NCBI GenBank assembly: GCA_021809755.1 | Contig: JAJZJZ010000004.1 | Span: 1 to 54,607 of the forward strand | Origin: Thermoplasmata archaeon | GTDB lineage: Archaea; Thermoplasmatota; Thermoplasmata; Thermoplasmatales; Thermoplasmataceae | Direction: 5' to 3' | Length of the DNA: 54,607 nucleotides | In this document: piece after piece, positions 52,717 through 54,607 of the stretch | Layout: each line of letters starts with the position of its first letter | Position numbering within the stretch: position 1 is the first letter of the stretch | The notes under the pieces: generated by a model | Databases searched by the model: none | What the model was told of the DNA's origin: nothing | Seen by the model: only the letters and a program-made list of their open reading frames with translations | Position numbers and translations under genes: made by a program

Positions 52717-53451
52717 ATGATGAATGAAAAAGTTGTAAAGGAGGAGCTTGACGATATTGGGATCATAGAAATTTCCAACCCAGATCAGAACGTTATAGAT
52801 ATAGAGGTTTTGATGGGCATTGCTTCTGCAGTATCTGGATTTATATCAGAAGATTCAATAAGAGGGATCTTAATAAAAACCAGGGGGAAAGACTTTTCAG
52901 TTGGTTATGACGGTTCCTGTAAACGACTAAGGGATAACTCATGGCTTCTAACAGTTTTCGATACTTCATCAGCAATATATAACATGATTCGAAGTTCAGG
53001 GAAGCCATTTTTCGTTTCAGTTAAGGGTAGATGCCTTGGTCTCGGTATGGAACTTGCTCTGGCAAATGATTTTATGCAGGTAAATCAGAATGTCAGAATG
53101 GGGTTCCCAGATTATGAATTCGGAATCCCGTCCTTAATGATCCCACCAGCCATTATGGAGGAAAGGTTGGGTAACAGGATCGCATACAGAAATATATTGA
53201 CTTCAAGAATATTAACCGGTGAAGAAGCTTTTAAACTTGGAATTGCAGACATCATTGATCCTGATACTAACGATCCAGTTAAGTGGGTCAAAAATGTAAT
53301 GGCGGGATTAAATTTTCAAATCTTTTCCATCGCAAAACTGCAGAGATTCCCAGATCCAGCCATAATGAGGGAGTATAGATCGTTCATAAAAAGTTATGAT
53401 ACTTCTACAGTGCGTATAAAGGAACTTGAATCAAAGAGATCATTGATTTGA
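52717..53451 (+). CDS. Crotonase-fold (enoyl-CoA hydratase/isomerase-like) protein
   Basis: The protein has the crotonase fold. RGILIKTRGKDFSVGYD resembles the first oxyanion-hole strand, and KGRCLGLGMELALANDFMQV the second, with GRCLGLGMELA as the Gly-rich loop. The region that usually holds the catalytic Glu (xPEIxLGIxP) reads FPDYEFGIPS, so the normal Glu is Asp here and the chemistry may differ. The length of 244 aa is normal. It probably closes the nuo operon and overlaps the 3' end of tatC by 12 bases on the opposite strand. The substrate is unknown. Confidence 0.8.
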   Translation: MMNEKVVKEELDDIGIIEISNPDQNVIDIEVLMGIASAVSGFISEDSIRGILIKTRGKDFSVGYDGSCKRLRDNSWLLTVFDTSSAIYNMIRSSGKPFFVSVKGRCLGLGMELALANDFMQVNQNVRMGFPDYEFGIPSLMIPPAIMEERLGNRIAYRNILTSRILTGEEAFKLGIADIIDPDTNDPVKWVKNVMAGLNFQIFSIAKLQRFPDPAIMREYRSFIKSYDTSTVRIKELESKRSLI

Positions 53452-54261
53452 TGGAATATCTATTACATTCTCATCTTTTTTCTTCTCAAATTTCCTTGAA
53501 ACATATGCCCCAACAAAGTATAGAAGGATTATTGGAATTGCAAGAAGCATCATAGTGAAGCCAATCATACCCGGAGAGAAAATAACTCCAAATATTAGTG
53601 CTCCAACAACGGCATATCTCCAGTTCTTGAACCAATAATCTGAAGGAACGAGTCCAGCCCTCGTTACTCCAATCATTACTATGGGGGTCTCAAAGGCCAT
53701 TCCGAACGTAAGAACATAGATAAGAAAAAATGATACAAAACTGGTTATGCTCATTGTTGGTTGTGCCCCAAGCCCAGAATCGTAGTAATACAATATTGTA
53801 AAAACGTCTGGGGCAACATAATAAAGGCCTATGAACGATCCAAATATGAATAGGAGAACTGCCGGTATTAAAACCTGTTTAATTGCTGCCTTTTCATTTG
53901 CCTTCAGTGCAGGGGATATAAAAGAAGAAAGCTGGTACGTGATCCAAGGTGAACTGCAAATAAGGGTTAGGAATAAACAGGAGTAAAGATCTGCAACGAC
54001 ACCATCTGTAGAGTTTATTAAAATCAGTGTAAATTCTTTATGGATAAGATGATACCTTATTGCACCAAAAAGTTGGTCGCCCATGTTGAAATATGGTGAT
54101 GGATATATGAAGGGAATGTTATAACCATAAATTATTATTGGTTGTTCCTTGAAAAAAAAGAACAGGAGAAAGAACGCAAAAAAAACCTTTAATATATTGA
54201 TTAAAACTTTCCTTAGTTCTTCCAAATTTGAAGTTATGAGCCTTAAAGGGCTCTCTTCCAT
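53440..54261 (-). CDS. tatC: Twin-arginine translocase subunit TatC
   Basis: TatC recognises twin-arginine signal peptides and forms the export complex with TatA. It has six hydrophobic helices. The N-terminal part is LEELRKVLINILKVF; the FxSPALKANEKAAIK loop and FGMAFETPIVMIGVTRAGLV (with the conserved Phe-Glu) are hallmarks. The length of 273 aa is normal. Its ATG overlaps the tatA stop by one base, so both are translated together. It converges with the crotonase-like gene. Confidence 0.95.
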   Translation of the reverse strand: MEESPLRLITSNLEELRKVLINILKVFFAFFLLFFFFKEQPIIIYGYNIPFIYPSPYFNMGDQLFGAIRYHLIHKEFTLILINSTDGVVADLYSCLFLTLICSSPWITYQLSSFISPALKANEKAAIKQVLIPAVLLFIFGSFIGLYYVAPDVFTILYYYDSGLGAQPTMSITSFVSFFLIYVLTFGMAFETPIVMIGVTRAGLVPSDYWFKNWRYAVVGALIFGVIFSPGMIGFTMMLLAIPIILLYFVGAYVSRKFEKKKDENVIDIPSNQ

Positions 54262-54554
54262 TAATGACCACTCTTTAGCTTCTCAGCTACCTCATTTCTG
54301 ATCTGGCTTATATCCTTGTTTTCTGTTGAAATTCCGAGAGTTTTAGCGAAGCTTGTAACATCTGCGTCTTTCGGCTCAGGTGCGGTTCCATTTACATAAC
54401 CTTTAATCTCTTTTTCTATTTCAGCCTGTCCCCTCTTGAATTCGCCAGTAGCCCGTCCCAAGTTTCTGGAGAACTCCGGTATTTTCTTTGCACTACCGAA
54501 AAGCAGGACTATTACCAGACCTACTATGAGCCATTCCCATGGTGAATCAAACAT
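54261..54554 (-). CDS. tatA: Twin-arginine translocase subunit TatA
   Basis: TatA forms the pore-like part of the Tat exporter. The 97-residue protein has one N-terminal membrane helix (WEWLIVGLVIVLLFGSAKKIPE) and an amphipathic helix (FSRNLGRATGEFKRGQAEI) followed by a charged tail. The FGxxKIPE hinge is diagnostic. A TATA-like GATTAAATAG on the minus strand lies 21-28 bases before the ATG, so the tatAC mRNA is probably leaderless. No TatB-like second copy is nearby. Confidence 0.94.
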   Translation of the reverse strand: MFDSPWEWLIVGLVIVLLFGSAKKIPEFSRNLGRATGEFKRGQAEIEKEIKGYVNGTAPEPKDADVTSFAKTLGISTENKDISQIRNEVAEKLKSGH

Positions 54555-54607
54555 ACATAATAATTGGAAGAGTCTATTTAATCATTTTGAATTGGAATTA
54601 AGTAGCC

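Noticed and set aside
1-54607. CRISPR arrays
   Set aside because: No regularly spaced direct repeats of 24-37 bases were seen anywhere in the window.
1-54607. rRNA genes or intact insertion sequences
   Set aside because: No rRNA-like sequence and no intact transposase with terminal repeats was found; only the decayed remnant near 26 kb.

Overview
The window looks like chromosomal DNA from a Thermoplasmata archaeon (Thermoplasmatales / Ferroplasma-Cuniculiplasma type). Archaeal signatures are Alba, the small primase subunit PriS, GatD/GatE, a polyprenyl diphosphate synthase, TATA boxes about 26 bases before start codons with no room for a leader, and frequent TTG/GTG starts. Thermoplasmata-like traits are a secreted sedolisin, Thr/Ser-rich surface proteins and an 11-subunit-type Nuo complex without NuoEFG. 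The lineage is inferred from gene content; no search was run.

Layout. 1-668 is the 3' end of a surface-protein gene. 937-2330 holds two unrecognised genes. 2467-5424 is a sulfur block: a ComA-like (phosphosulfolactate synthase) protein carrying a C-terminal winged helix, divergent from APS/PAPS reductase and ATP sulfurylase. 5456-7228 holds small unknown or weakly recognised genes, followed by tRNA-Glu(CTC). 7582-9799 is an MFS exporter plus MarR regulator. 10022-11615 is an unrecognised gene pair. 11623-13199 is a PiT-family transporter with its DUF47 partner. 13303-19065 holds pirin, a probable 3-dehydroquinate dehydratase and carAB. 19316-24506 has a methyltransferase coupled to a DUF72 protein, a tandem-repeat protein, an aldehyde dehydrogenase, an HxlR regulator, a YceI protein and a GNAT acetyltransferase. 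24886-27160 has an orphan DNA methyltransferase and then about 1.2 kb without an intact gene, containing a decayed transposase. 27189-29963 carries a mini zinc ribbon, tRNA-Leu(TAA), a hairpin element, an Lrp-type regulator, Alba and the prenyl synthase. 30060-36181 has a second aldehyde dehydrogenase, the sedolisin and priS. 36248-42388 has rubrerythrin-DUF3501 and an acyl-CoA dehydrogenase-DUF72-gatD-gatE operon. 42574-53451 is the nuo operon with three extra genes at its end, meeting convergent tatA-tatC.

How the genes work together. The sulfur block would activate and reduce sulfate; the ComA-HTH protein could connect sulfite or sulfonate metabolism to transcription. The nuo operon encodes the membrane arm and the connecting modules of a proton-pumping complex I without the NADH module, so electrons must enter another way. 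CarAB feeds arginine and pyrimidine synthesis. GatDE makes Gln-tRNA by transamidation. The Tat genes export folded proteins, and the sedolisin is an exported, apparently membrane-anchored protease.

The most unusual points are the ComA-winged-helix fusion beside sulfate reduction genes, the priS gene with no canonical start codon covering its N-terminus, the split nuoJ with unknown genes in the nuo tail, the PiT protein with both signature motifs altered, and the clustered perfect palindromes upstream of yceI.
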